A program made the translations under genes and the position numbers. A stretch of DNA of 13,440 nucleotides from Bacteroidales bacterium. GTDB lineage: Bacteria; Bacteroidota; Bacteroidia; Bacteroidales; UBA932. Position 1 is the first letter of the stretch, and each line of letters starts with the position of its first letter. The stretch is taken from contig JAKSKA010000020.1 in NCBI GenBank assembly GCA_024401915.1, forward strand, positions 1-13,440, given 5' to 3'. The notes under the pieces are model-generated. The model was not told the DNA's origin, did no database searches, and was given only the letters and a program-made list of their open reading frames with translations. Positions 1-8,230 of the stretch are shown here, piece after piece.

Positions 1-7
1 TTGCCTT

Positions 8-559
8 GTGATTTCACTTTGGAACATATTTTCAGTCTTTCTCAGAATCGGCGCATTCACCATTGGCGGAGGATATATGATGATTCCCTCCATAGAGGCC
101 GAGATGAGGAAGAGGAACTGGATTCCGGACAATGAGCTCCCCGACATCGTAGCCCTGGCACAGAGCGCACCCGGCCTGCTGACGGTCAATATGGCCATCT
201 TCGCCGGCTACCGCCTCCGCGGGATTGCAGGAAGCGTGGTCGCGACGCTCGGCAGCATAGCGGCGCCCTTCGTGACCATACTGCTGATCGCGATGTTCTT
301 CGCCAGTTTCCGCGACAACGCAGTCGTGTCCGCGATCTTCGCAGGCGTGCGCCCGGTGGCCGTGGCCATAATAGCCGCATACACGTTCAAACTGCTGCGG
401 GGCTTCGGCCGGCTGTGGCAATGGCTGGTGGGGCTGGCTACGCTCGCGGCCATCATGATTCTGAAAATCTCACCTATATATATACTGCTGACGGTGATCC
501 TTGTCAGCGCAGTGACCGCCGCCCTGAGGCAGCGCGGGAAAGGAGGACGCGGGCAATGA
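8..559 (+). CDS. Chromate transporter (CHR family), N-terminal-half partner
   Basis: This is a short inner-membrane protein of the chromate ion transporter family (Chromate_transp). Such single-domain proteins usually occur as an adjacent pair that together correspond to one bidomain ChrA carrier, proposed to export chromate. Visible family marks are FTIGGGYMM at residues 17-25, the conserved region around ALAQSAPGLLTVN at about 49-61, and several hydrophobic segments across about 180 residues. The start used is a GTG seven bases from the window edge. The frame is open to the edge, so the true start may lie outside. However, the distance from this GTG to the GGGY motif matches that in the partner gene, so the start is plausible. 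The gene ends in a short overlap with the next gene, which indicates a co-translated pair. The family is clear; the substrate is inferred from the family name, and many gut homologues have no tested function. Confidence 0.85.
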   Translation: MISLWNIFSVFLRIGAFTIGGGYMMIPSIEAEMRKRNWIPDNELPDIVALAQSAPGLLTVNMAIFAGYRLRGIAGSVVATLGSIAAPFVTILLIAMFFASFRDNAVVSAIFAGVRPVAVAIIAAYTFKLLRGFGRLWQWLVGLATLAAIMILKISPIYILLTVILVSAVTAALRQRGKGGRGQ

Positions 560-1158
560 GCGGACTGATGCTGCAGCTTTTCGCGTGCTTCTTCCTTATA
601 GGTATGTTCACCTTCGGAGGCGGATATGCCGTCATCTCCATCATCCACAGCGAGATAGTGGTCGCACGCGCCTGGATAAGCGAGAGCGCGTTCACGGACA
701 TCGTGGCCATCTCGCAGATGACGCCGGGCCCCGTGGGGCTCAACTGCAGCACCTATGTGGGCTATGAGGTGATGAAGCAGGCGGGTGCAGGGGAACTCGT
801 GGCGACGCTCGGCTCGCTCTGCGCTTCGCTCGCGATAGTGCTCCCGAGCTTCCTGATAATGCTGTTGATCGTGCGCTTCTACACCAGGTTCCACGAGACG
901 CCGGTGTTCCGCAGCGTAATGGGGTCACTCAAGCCCGTCGTGGCCGGAATGATCGGAGCCGCGGCCATAGCGCTGATTATCAGCCTCAACTTCAGCGGCA
1001 CCGGTGCGCCGGTAAGCGTGGTCACGGAAAACTTCCCGGACTTCAAGAGCTGGCTGCTGTTCGCCGCAGCATTCGCGGCTTACACCTTCTTCAAAGCGAC
1101 GCCGATGCAGATTCTCGGGGGCGGCGCAGTCGCGGGGCTGCTGCTATACTGGCTCTGA
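556..1158 (+). CDS. Chromate transporter (CHR family), C-terminal-half partner
   Basis: This is the second CHR-family membrane protein, 200 residues long, expected in the inner membrane with the preceding protein. The start is the ATG at 556, overlapping the TGA of the upstream gene (ATGA) and preceded by AGGAGG at 541-546, a good ribosome-binding site. The frame is open further upstream to 415, but that extension reads as charged, non-family sequence inside the neighbour and is not credible. Family marks are FTFGGGYAV near residues 18-26, the AISQMTPGPVGLN block near 54-66, and a hydrophobic stretch followed by an LPSF turn near 98. The C-terminal third contains further membrane segments. 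Anion (chromate) transport is inferred from the family. Like its partner, it is transcribed towards the carbohydrate operon and has no evident functional link to it. Confidence 0.88.
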   Translation: MSGLMLQLFACFFLIGMFTFGGGYAVISIIHSEIVVARAWISESAFTDIVAISQMTPGPVGLNCSTYVGYEVMKQAGAGELVATLGSLCASLAIVLPSFLIMLLIVRFYTRFHETPVFRSVMGSLKPVVAGMIGAAAIALIISLNFSGTGAPVSVVTENFPDFKSWLLFAAAFAAYTFFKATPMQILGGGAVAGLLLYWL

Positions 1159-1168
1159 CACGCCTGGC

Positions 1169-1205
1169 GTTCGTACAGACGCGAGTGACTGGCGTCTGTA
1201 CGAAC
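1169..1205. repeat. Perfect 14-bp inverted repeat after the CHR genes
   Basis: The arms are GTTCGTACAGACGC (1169-1182) and its exact reverse complement (1192-1205), separated by a 9-base spacer. As RNA this would form a very stable stem-loop 10 bases after the stop of the second CHR gene. No T-run follows on the plus strand, so it is not a standard intrinsic terminator by itself. It could protect the 3' end of the CHR mRNA, help the following hairpin to terminate, or be a protein-binding or dispersed repeat site. The pairing is read directly from the sequence; the role is unknown. Confidence 0.75.
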
Positions 1206-1217
1206 CGTCCTGAACAC

Positions 1218-1253
1218 AAAAACGGCGGAGCTTTCTTGAAGCCCCGACGTTTT
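1218..1253. terminator. Bidirectional intrinsic terminator between convergent units
   Basis: The core stem pairs 1226-1233 with 1239-1246 around a 5-base loop, with one A/C mismatch. Past a single G/A mismatch it is extended by AAAACG (1219-1224) pairing with CGTTTT (1248-1253). Read on the minus strand, the stem is followed by five T residues (complement of 1218-1222), immediately after the alpha-galactosidase stop. Read on the plus strand, it is followed by TTTTATTATT. It can therefore end transcription of the glycoside-hydrolase operon and also of the CHR pair arriving from the other side. Confidence 0.7.
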
Positions 1254-1254
1254 A

Positions 1255-3414
1255 TTATTCTGTAAGGGACAGCACCCGGCTGCTCCAGTCGGTTTTCATA
1301 TTGTATTCGACATCGTTGGACTCGGGGATTTCCAAGCCGTTTTCCATGAGGAAACGACCGGGGGACCGCTTGCCCTCAAATGGAAGAGGATTACGGTCGA
1401 TTCGGTTCAATTCGTGGACAGTGTACATCCTGTCAGGATCGAGACCTGCCATTATAGCTCTCGGGAAATGCCGGTCGTAGAAGTTGGCGATTTTCCACCA
1501 ATAGAACACGGCTTTGTCCTTCGTCTGTGAAACGTACATCATCGAAGCATATCCCTTGTCGTCATATGGAGAAGTCAGACGATATATGTCTCCGAACTGA
1601 ACTACTGGTCTCACTGACTTGTAATCCGCAATCACCTTCCGGCAGAAGTCCTTCTCCGCCTCCGTCATATTCTTCGGCTGAATCTCCATTCCGAGTCGTC
1701 CGCTGCAGGCGACGTCGCATCTGAACTTTAGTGAAGTCGTCCTGAAGACGGTGTGGTTGGGAGTTGCGCTGATATGGGAAGCCATAGCAATCGCAGGGAA
1801 GAAATAGGACGTACCCCACTGCATATAAATTCTTTGAAGCGCATCCGTATTATCGCTCGTCCAGAATTCATCGAACCAGGGCAGAACGCCCCAGTTCGCT
1901 CTTCCACCACCGCTGGCACAGGCCTGGATAGTGACATCGGGATACCTGGCCCTGATTCTGTCGCAAACGCTATAGAACCCGTTCCAGTAGGCAACGTTCA
2001 GTTTTGACTGATCTTTGACGTACTGGCTGCCGTATGAGCTGATATTCATATTTGCATCCCACTTGATATAATCAATTTCGGGATTCTCCGTCATGAGGCC
2101 GTCCACTACGCCGAACACGAAATCCTGCACCTCCGGATTTGCCATATCCAGCACAAGCTGTGTGCCGCCTCTTCCATAGACGTTGTCGCGTCCGGGAGAC
2201 TTGAGCACCCATTCGGGGTGCTTCTCATAAAGTTCGCTGACACTGTTGGTCATCTCCGGTTCAATCCAGATTCCGAAGCGTATTCCGTGACCGCCCGCCA
2301 TCCTGACCAGGGTGCCGATACCTCCGGGGAGCTTGGTCCGATCCACGTTCCAGTCGCCCAGTGAGCTCGTATCGTCCTTGCGGGGATATTTTGTTCCGAA
2401 CCAGCCGTCATCCATTACGAAGAGTTCCCCTCCCATAGACGCGATATCGTTCATCATCTGGTCCATTCCAGCTTCATTGATATTGAAATAAACCCCCTCC
2501 CAGCTGTTCAGGAGCACTTTTCTCTCCTTGTCTCCGTGCGCGAGACGGTACTTGCGTCCCCAACTGTGGAAATTCCTGCTGACGCCGCTCAGACCTTCAT
2601 TCGAGTAGCTGTATGCGAGAGCGGGAGTCTTCAGGCACTCGTTCCCGGCGAGGGTGTAGGGCGCATTGTCCGGACAGATTCCAGCAAAGACGTGGTGGAA
2701 ATCACTGTCGTCAGTCTGGAAGCGCAGTTCGTAATTGCCACCCCATTCCAGGGCGAGGCCTATCACGCGGCCGCTGTTTTCACACGCCTTTCCGTCCAGG
2801 CTGATCATCGCTTCTGCGTGGGAGGTGTGCGAATTGCGTGTGCCGTCCATATTCTTGACGAGCTTCAGTCCGCGGGTGAGCGGCTCTTCGCACACTCTGC
2901 CCTCGTTGGCCCAGGTTCCGTACAGCGTGGACACCCAAACGTCCCCGACGCGGATGGGGAGATGTCCGGAATAATACCTTGTCAGGACGGTGTTCTTGCG
3001 CCCGGCATTGCTGATTTCGGTCCAGGTCTCGATGATGTCTTCGCGGCAATATGTCTTGAATACGTTCTTTACGGTGATAGGATAGCGGGAATCGGCGCTT
3101 GTCAGCTCCAATACTTCTCCATTATCCCATTTCGAGGAACTGACTTCCTTCACGCGGAGGTCAAGGGTGAGGTTGCCGTCCGGGTGGATTGCACTTATCG
3201 CAGGCTCCTGCGCACCCTTCAGTCCGAATGCGGGATAGAGGCTGTTGCGGGTATAGCCTGCATCCGTGAGGGATGCACTTTCATCCCCTTTCAAGGCGCT
3301 GCCGTAATACAGGATGGCGGCTTCCTTCCCGATCCCGGCGTCCAGAACCATTGAACTGTTGTTTGTATTCAGCACGAAGGTGCTTGCAAGTATTGCTGCG
3401 ATGAGTATGTTCAT
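1255..3414 (-). CDS. GH36 alpha-galactosidase
   Basis: This is a 719-residue clan GH-D alpha-galactosidase that hydrolyses terminal alpha-1,6-galactose, here probably the side groups of galactomannan or galactoglucomannan. The usual domain order is visible: an N-terminal beta-sandwich (about 13-300), a TIM barrel (about 300-620) and a C-terminal beta domain. Diagnostic motifs are DDGWFG (335-340), KWDAN with predicted nucleophile D453, CASGGGR (499-505), and SDNTD with predicted acid/base D521. Length is normal for the bacterial family. The ATG overlaps the stop of the phosphorylase gene (ATGA), so translation is likely coupled. The first 12 residues are hydrophobic, but the first strand of the family fold seems to begin at about residue 13, so this is not a convincing signal peptide. 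Cytoplasmic or periplasmic location is open. It is the last gene of the operon, directly before a terminator. Confidence 0.93.
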   Translation of the reverse strand: MNILIAAILASTFVLNTNNSSMVLDAGIGKEAAILYYGSALKGDESASLTDAGYTRNSLYPAFGLKGAQEPAISAIHPDGNLTLDLRVKEVSSSKWDNGEVLELTSADSRYPITVKNVFKTYCREDIIETWTEISNAGRKNTVLTRYYSGHLPIRVGDVWVSTLYGTWANEGRVCEEPLTRGLKLVKNMDGTRNSHTSHAEAMISLDGKACENSGRVIGLALEWGGNYELRFQTDDSDFHHVFAGICPDNAPYTLAGNECLKTPALAYSYSNEGLSGVSRNFHSWGRKYRLAHGDKERKVLLNSWEGVYFNINEAGMDQMMNDIASMGGELFVMDDGWFGTKYPRKDDTSSLGDWNVDRTKLPGGIGTLVRMAGGHGIRFGIWIEPEMTNSVSELYEKHPEWVLKSPGRDNVYGRGGTQLVLDMANPEVQDFVFGVVDGLMTENPEIDYIKWDANMNISSYGSQYVKDQSKLNVAYWNGFYSVCDRIRARYPDVTIQACASGGGRANWGVLPWFDEFWTSDNTDALQRIYMQWGTSYFFPAIAMASHISATPNHTVFRTTSLKFRCDVACSGRLGMEIQPKNMTEAEKDFCRKVIADYKSVRPVVQFGDIYRLTSPYDDKGYASMMYVSQTKDKAVFYWWKIANFYDRHFPRAIMAGLDPDRMYTVHELNRIDRNPLPFEGKRSPGRFLMENGLEIPESNDVEYNMKTDWSSRVLSLTE

Positions 3415-5819
3415 AACGTTATGTTGATTTCGTGTTTTCCTGGAGTGTAGGGAATGAATTTCTTGCCTGGCCTGCCGCTCAGGTTGATGGTGATGTCATA
3501 TTCCGCGTCGCGGAAAACCCTGTGAACCTTGATACCTTTTATGGCGGCGGGCAGCGACGGTTCTATCATCAGACCGTCATATTCGGGTTTGATGCCGCAA
3601 ATCCACTGGGTTGCGGCGTACCAGTTCCACGCAGCGGTGCCGGTAAGCCAGCTGTTCTTGCCCTCTCCGGGCACGGCGGCGTCCTTTCCGGCGACCATCT
3701 GACAATATACGTAAGGCTCTACCTTGTGGAGCTTCTGATCCTTGATGAAGGCGGGGCTTATCTTGCAGTAGTGCTCCCAGGCATCGTCAGCGCGGCCTGC
3801 GACCACCTCGCCGATTATGACCCAGGGATTGTTGTGGCAGAATATCCCGGCGTTCTCCTTATAACCCTGGGGGTAGGAGCTGATTTCGCCATACTCGATG
3901 TAGTATCTGCTGAAAGCGGGGCTGTTCAGCACTATGCCGTGCTCGCAGTCCATCATCTCCTTGACCGAGTCCAGTGCGCTGTCGCACAGGCCTTTATCCT
4001 TGCCCACGCCAGCCATCGTACACCATCCCTGGCTCTCGATGAATATTTTCCCCTCCTCGTTTTCGGAGGAACCGACTTTGTTGCCGAAGTAGTCGTAGGC
4101 TCGAAGGAACCATTTCCCATCCCAGCCGTATTTTTCAATCGCTTTCTCCATAGCGCGGACGGAAGCGCGCACCTTCGAGGAGTCCTCTCCGATCCGATCG
4201 AGCAGTTCGGCGAACTGATTCCCACAGAAAACGAATTGGCCTGCGATCATAAGCGATTCCGCCTTGCTGCCTTCCGACTTGTTTTCCGTGGTCTGGAACG
4301 AGTCGTCGGGGTTGTTGCTGAAGCAGTTGAGGTTGAGGCAGTCGTTCCAGTCGGCGCGCCCTATCAGCGGCAGACCGTGAGGGCCGAGATTCCGGGCGAC
4401 GTGGTCAAAAGATATTCTCAAATGATCCAGGAGCGGCTTTTCGCTTCCGGGGACATTGTCGAAGGGGACGGGTTCTTCGAGTATCCCGAAGTCGCCGCTT
4501 TCCTTGATATAGGCGACCGTGCCGAAGATGAGCCATAGCGGGTCGTCTCCGAAACCTCCGCCGATATCGTTGTTGCCGCGTTTGGTAAGCGGCTGGTACT
4601 GATGGTAGCAGGAACCGTCCGGGAACTGCGTTGAAGCGATGTCCTTGATCCGTTCCCTTGCACGCTCCGGTATCTGATGGACAAAGCCGACCAGGTCCTG
4701 GTTCGAGTCCCTGAAGCCCATTCCGCGCCCGATGCCGCTCTCAAAGAAACTGGCGCTGCGACTCATATTGAACGTCACCATACACTGGTACTGATTCCAC
4801 ACGTTGAGCATCCTGTCGAATTCTGGAATGCCGGATTCTATATGGAACTTGTTCAACAGCCTGTCCCAGTATCCGCACAACTCGTTGAATCTGGCGTCCA
4901 CTTTCTCCGTCGTATCCAACTCGCCGAGCATCCTGCGGGCGGGCGCCTTGTTGATTATCGCCGAACAGGAATTGATTTCCTTTCCGGTGGGCTCGATGAA
5001 CTTCTCTTTCTGAGGGTTCTCGGCATAGCCCAGTACGAAGATATAATCCTTCGACTCTCCGGGCTCCAGTTCCACTTCTATGTAGTGGGAGGCCACGGGG
5101 CTCCAGCCGTGGGCGACGCTGTTGCGGGCTGTCCCCTCGCTGACTGCCTGCGGGTTGCCGAAGGAGTTGTACAGGCCGATGAAGGATTCCCTGTCCGTAT
5201 CGAAGCCCCGGATAGGGGTGTTGACGCCATAGAAAGCATAATAGTTGCGGCGTTCCCTGTATTCTGTCTTGTGATATATGACGCTTCCCTCTATCTCGAC
5301 CTCGCCCGTTGAGAAATTGCGCTGGAAATTCTCCATATCTGTCTGTGCGTTCCACAGACACCATTCGACGAAGGAAAACAGCTTGAGGTTCTTCTTATCC
5401 GGAGACGTATTGGACAAGGTCAGTTTATGCACCTCACAGTGCATTCCTACAGGGACGAAGAACAAGACGGAGGCTTCCACCCCGTTCTTCTTCCCGCTGA
5501 TCCGCGTATATCCCATACCGTGTCTGCATTCGTAGGAATCGAGTTCCGTCTTGCAGGGTTTCCACCCGGGATTCCATATCGTTTCTCCGTCCTTGATATA
5601 GAAATATCGGCCTCCGTCATCCATAGGCACGCCGTTGTAGCGGTAGCGCGTTATGCGCCGGAATCTGGCATCCTTGTAGAAGCAGTATCCTCCGGCGCTT
5701 CCTGAAATCAGGCTGAAAAAGTCTTCTGTGCCGAGATAGTTTATCCACGGCCAGGGAGTGGCCGGGTCGGTGATCACGAATTCTCTCTCCAAGTCATTGA
5801 AATGACCGTATTCTTTCAT
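3411..5819 (-). CDS. GH94 cellobiose phosphorylase
   Basis: This 802-residue protein closely resembles cellobiose phosphorylase, which converts cellobiose and phosphate to alpha-glucose-1-phosphate and glucose in the cytoplasm. Evidence is the opening YGHF, the [10 protein letters not shown] segment (21-30), [14 protein letters not shown] (47-60), [16 protein letters not shown] (86-101), LCLW-like and [12 protein letters not shown] blocks (about 154-175), and the catalytic [10 protein letters not shown] motif (487-496), in which D493 corresponds to the family's general acid. There is no signal peptide, and the length fits the family (about 800-820). Other GH94 members act on cellodextrins, chitobiose or cellobionate; the N-terminal similarity favours cellobiose. 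The start lies 20 bases after the GH5_2-like glucanase gene, and the stop overlaps the GH36 start. The neighbouring endo-glucanase suggests it uses Glc-Glc units released from glucomannan or another beta-1,4-glucan. Phosphorolysis saves one ATP per bond relative to hydrolysis. Confidence 0.93.
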   Translation of the reverse strand: MKEYGHFNDLEREFVITDPATPWPWINYLGTEDFFSLISGSAGGYCFYKDARFRRITRYRYNGVPMDDGGRYFYIKDGETIWNPGWKPCKTELDSYECRHGMGYTRISGKKNGVEASVLFFVPVGMHCEVHKLTLSNTSPDKKNLKLFSFVEWCLWNAQTDMENFQRNFSTGEVEIEGSVIYHKTEYRERRNYYAFYGVNTPIRGFDTDRESFIGLYNSFGNPQAVSEGTARNSVAHGWSPVASHYIEVELEPGESKDYIFVLGYAENPQKEKFIEPTGKEINSCSAIINKAPARRMLGELDTTEKVDARFNELCGYWDRLLNKFHIESGIPEFDRMLNVWNQYQCMVTFNMSRSASFFESGIGRGMGFRDSNQDLVGFVHQIPERARERIKDIASTQFPDGSCYHQYQPLTKRGNNDIGGGFGDDPLWLIFGTVAYIKESGDFGILEEPVPFDNVPGSEKPLLDHLRISFDHVARNLGPHGLPLIGRADWNDCLNLNCFSNNPDDSFQTTENKSEGSKAESLMIAGQFVFCGNQFAELLDRIGEDSSKVRASVRAMEKAIEKYGWDGKWFLRAYDYFGNKVGSSENEEGKIFIESQGWCTMAGVGKDKGLCDSALDSVKEMMDCEHGIVLNSPAFSRYYIEYGEISSYPQGYKENAGIFCHNNPWVIIGEVVAGRADDAWEHYCKISPAFIKDQKLHKVEPYVYCQMVAGKDAAVPGEGKNSWLTGTAAWNWYAATQWICGIKPEYDGLMIEPSLPAAIKGIKVHRVFRDAEYDITINLSGRPGKKFIPYTPGKHEINITL

Positions 5820-5839
5820 CTCTCTGCTGTTTATATGAT

Positions 5840-6862
5840 TCAGTGTTTAAGCCAGTCGCGTACTATCAGGCCCCATTCCTTGATTACATTGTCCTCCCAG
5901 GAACCGTTGGAGTAGGCTTCAGGGGTGAACATACTGCAGGTCTCGTTCTTGTCCGAGATGCTCCAGGTGAGCATACTCACTTTGTTCTTCGCTGCCCATT
6001 CGTTCCATTTCTCCCACTCCTGAGGGTCCATCGGCCCGTCTCCGGAAGCCTCGCAGGCCGCACATTCGGAGATGAACAGCGGAAGGCGCGCCTCAATGGC
6101 GGCATTGCCGAGCTCCCTGAGCCACTGTCCGTGGGTCGCCGCATAGAAATGCGTTGTGTACATAAGGTTGTCATAACCTTCGATAGGATTGCGTATCACG
6201 CAGTCCAGCGCCTGATCCCAGCGCGGGCAGCCCATAAGGATGAGGGGCTTGCAGCCGCTGCATTCCTCTATCACCGGAATCAGCGTCAGCGCGTATTCTT
6301 TCAGTTTTACCCAATATGCATCCAGAGACTCCTGCGTAGGGGTGGAGTAGTCCCTGCTGTCTTCGAATTCCTGGCTAACCGGTTCATTGAAGAGCTCGTA
6401 TATGACATTCGGGCATCCGGCATATTTCGTTGCAACCGTCCGGAAGAATTCTACAGCTTCGGCGGTGTGCAGAATATGGGAATGCCAGTCCACGATAACG
6501 TAGGCGTTGTTTTCGATTGCTCCGTCAATCACTGCATACAGACATTCCAGAGCGCTTTCCGGATCGCTCGAATAGCCACCGAGCGGGCTGAGTTCAGCGA
6601 GGTCGTCCGCGCCTATTGCGGCACGGAATACGGGGCTGCCCCATTCTTTCGCGAGCGTGGTGACAGCTTCCTTGTTATAGAAACGCGGCCATAGGTTGTG
6701 CCAGCCGAAACTGATGCCACGCCAGACGACGGGCTCGCTCGAGCCTTCCTGATACAGGCAGGTGCCGTCCACATTGAGTGCCGGAACGGAGCCGGCCTTG
6801 GGAGCGCAGGCTGTCAGAGCCGCTGCGAGCGCTGCTGCGAGAACAATGGGTCTTATAGACAT
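5840..6862 (-). CDS. GH5 (subfamily 2-like) endo-beta-1,4-glucanase lipoprotein
   Basis: This is a 340-residue secreted lipoprotein endoglucanase. The start is the ATG at 6862, four bases after the stop of the transporter gene. The longer frame begins with TTG inside that gene and adds nothing to the signal. The leader ends in a clear lipobox, LTAC, with lipidated C19. GH5 marks, numbered from this start, are [16 protein letters not shown] (48-63), IVDWHSH (123-129), YELFNEP with acid/base E160, FISEC with nucleophile E266, and [13 protein letters not shown] (298-310). The GWHN-WPRFYN block is typical of Bacteroidota GH5_2 cellulases. Activity on glucomannan as well as cellulose-type glucan is possible. 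It probably sits on the outer membrane or in the periplasm. The next gene, a cellobiose phosphorylase, would consume its expected product after import. Confidence 0.9.
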   Translation of the reverse strand: MSIRPIVLAAALAAALTACAPKAGSVPALNVDGTCLYQEGSSEPVVWRGISFGWHNLWPRFYNKEAVTTLAKEWGSPVFRAAIGADDLAELSPLGGYSSDPESALECLYAVIDGAIENNAYVIVDWHSHILHTAEAVEFFRTVATKYAGCPNVIYELFNEPVSQEFEDSRDYSTPTQESLDAYWVKLKEYALTLIPVIEECSGCKPLILMGCPRWDQALDCVIRNPIEGYDNLMYTTHFYAATHGQWLRELGNAAIEARLPLFISECAACEASGDGPMDPQEWEKWNEWAAKNKVSMLTWSISDKNETCSMFTPEAYSNGSWEDNVIKEWGLIVRDWLKH

Positions 6863-6866
6863 ATTC

Positions 6867-8225
6867 TTATTTTTCAATAGGATATTGTTTCACGAGAATA
6901 ATCATTATCAGCGCGATAACGGCGGGTATGATGGAGAAGATCGCCCATATCATATGCTGAACGGCGGGAAGGCAACCCTCTGCGATGGTGACCACAGCCT
7001 GGCCCGTCGAGTCGCTGCCGGAAGCGAAGCCTACGGCACCAAGCAGAAGGGTAAGCAGTGCACCGGAAACGGCCGATCCGAATTTCTGGGCCATAGTTCC
7101 CGAAGAGAAGATGAGCCCGGTCGATGACGTTCCGTTCTTTTGTGTGGCGTAATCCGCCACGTCGGCATACATAGACCATAAAAGCGGGGAATAGAAGCCT
7201 ATGCCGATGGAGGTAAGGATGACCATCAGGATCATAAGCCAGATATACTTCGGATCCATCGGGATGAAGAAGAATATTACTGAGGTCACGAGGCATATCA
7301 GGGATGCAATCGAAAACGCTTTTTTCTTCGATCCGACAAGTTTGGTGAATGCCGGGCTGAGGCCTCCGAATATCATACAGGTGACCTCTCCGAAAGTCAT
7401 GAATACCGTATAGTTGATAATCAGCTTATTGAAGGTCACGTCACCGCCAAGACAGTACGTGAACATATATCCGGCCACGGCGTAACGGAAACCGTTGAAG
7501 AAATTGCTGCATATTCCCGTCAGTGTGAGATACACCCAGGGCTTGTTCCTGAACAGGTCGGCGAAAGGCTTGAAAGAGAACTTCTCTGCCCTGACCGGTT
7601 TTAGGCGCTCTCTTGTCATAAGTCCGCAGGCCAGCGTCATCACGGCTGCAATGCATCCCAGCACGGCGCCGAGGACGGCATACTGGTGTGCGTCGCTGCC
7701 CCCGACCATCTTCTGGAGATAGGGGAAGGAAAGCAGGGTGATGAAGCCCATCGCATATGCTCCGACCATACGGAAAGAAGAGAATTTGTTCTTTTCGTCG
7801 TCATCGTCGGTCATTACGCCCAGAAGCGAGCCGTAAGGCACGTTCACCGCTGTATATACGGCCATCATAAGCAGGTAGAGGCTGTATGCCCACACCCTCT
7901 TCCCGGCAAGGGAGAAATCGGGGGTGAACAGCAGCAGCGCGAAAACCAGGCCCAGGGGCACGGCTCCGAAGATGAGCCAGGGACGATAGGTTCCCCAGCG
8001 GCTGCGCGTCCTGTCGGCAATCGCGCCCATAACAGGATCCGTCACCACGTCGAAGAGACGGGCGACAAGCATAAGGGTGGCGGTGTCCACTACCGTGAGG
8101 CCGAAAACGTTGGTAAAGAACAAAGGAAAGGCGATGCTCATCACTTTCCAGGTAATGCCGCCTGCGGCCGCGTCGCCCAATGCGTAAGCGATTTTTTCTT
8201 TGAGAGTCGGTTTTTCAGGAACCAT
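6867..8225 (-). CDS. GPH family (MelB-type) sugar:cation symporter
   Basis: This 452-residue inner-membrane transporter of the glycoside-pentoside-hexuronide:cation symporter family (MFS_2) should have about 12 membrane helices. The family signature is clear near residues 58-83: FDVVTDPVMG followed by DRTRSRWGTYRPW. D59 and D63 match the cation-site aspartates of MelB. VNVPYGSL (128-135) is a further family block, and a charged cytoplasmic loop lies near 140-148 (DDDDEKNK). The start ATG lies five bases after the stop of the GH130 gene, and the stop is four bases before the GH5 start. A homologous transporter occupies the same neighbourhood in the B. fragilis mannan operon (GH26, GPH symporter, GH130), so it probably imports mannose-containing disaccharides or short oligosaccharides. 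In this operon it might also import cellobiose, since it is the only transporter visible. Substrate is inferred from context, not from sequence. Confidence 0.92.
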   Translation of the reverse strand: MVPEKPTLKEKIAYALGDAAAGGITWKVMSIAFPLFFTNVFGLTVVDTATLMLVARLFDVVTDPVMGAIADRTRSRWGTYRPWLIFGAVPLGLVFALLLFTPDFSLAGKRVWAYSLYLLMMAVYTAVNVPYGSLLGVMTDDDDEKNKFSSFRMVGAYAMGFITLLSFPYLQKMVGGSDAHQYAVLGAVLGCIAAVMTLACGLMTRERLKPVRAEKFSFKPFADLFRNKPWVYLTLTGICSNFFNGFRYAVAGYMFTYCLGGDVTFNKLIINYTVFMTFGEVTCMIFGGLSPAFTKLVGSKKKAFSIASLICLVTSVIFFFIPMDPKYIWLMILMVILTSIGIGFYSPLLWSMYADVADYATQKNGTSSTGLIFSSGTMAQKFGSAVSGALLTLLLGAVGFASGSDSTGQAVVTIAEGCLPAVQHMIWAIFSIIPAVIALIMIILVKQYPIEK

Positions 8226-8230
8226 ATCGT

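Noticed and set aside
415..555. N-terminal extension of the second CHR gene back to 415
   Set aside because: The extension lies inside the first CHR gene, reads as charged low-similarity sequence, and the ATG at 556 has a ribosome-binding site and the family's normal start.
1159..1254. Mobile-element end or attachment site suggested by the inverted repeat between the CHR genes and the operon
   Set aside because: No transposase, integrase, target-site duplication or tRNA gene is visible nearby; a terminator or palindromic-repeat explanation is simpler.
2536..3354. Plus-strand open frame (272 codons) opposite the GH36 gene
   Set aside because: Antisense shadow of the GH36 N-terminal domain with no recognisable protein features.
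3432..4538. Long plus-strand open frame (368 codons) opposite the GH94 gene
   Set aside because: It is antisense to a gene with clear catalytic motifs, has no recognisable domain, and its composition is explained by the codon bias of the opposite strand in this fairly G+C-rich DNA.
5843..6694. Plus-strand open frame (283 codons) opposite the GH5_2-like glucanase gene
   Set aside because: Antisense shadow; the minus-strand frame encodes a complete lipoprotein enzyme.
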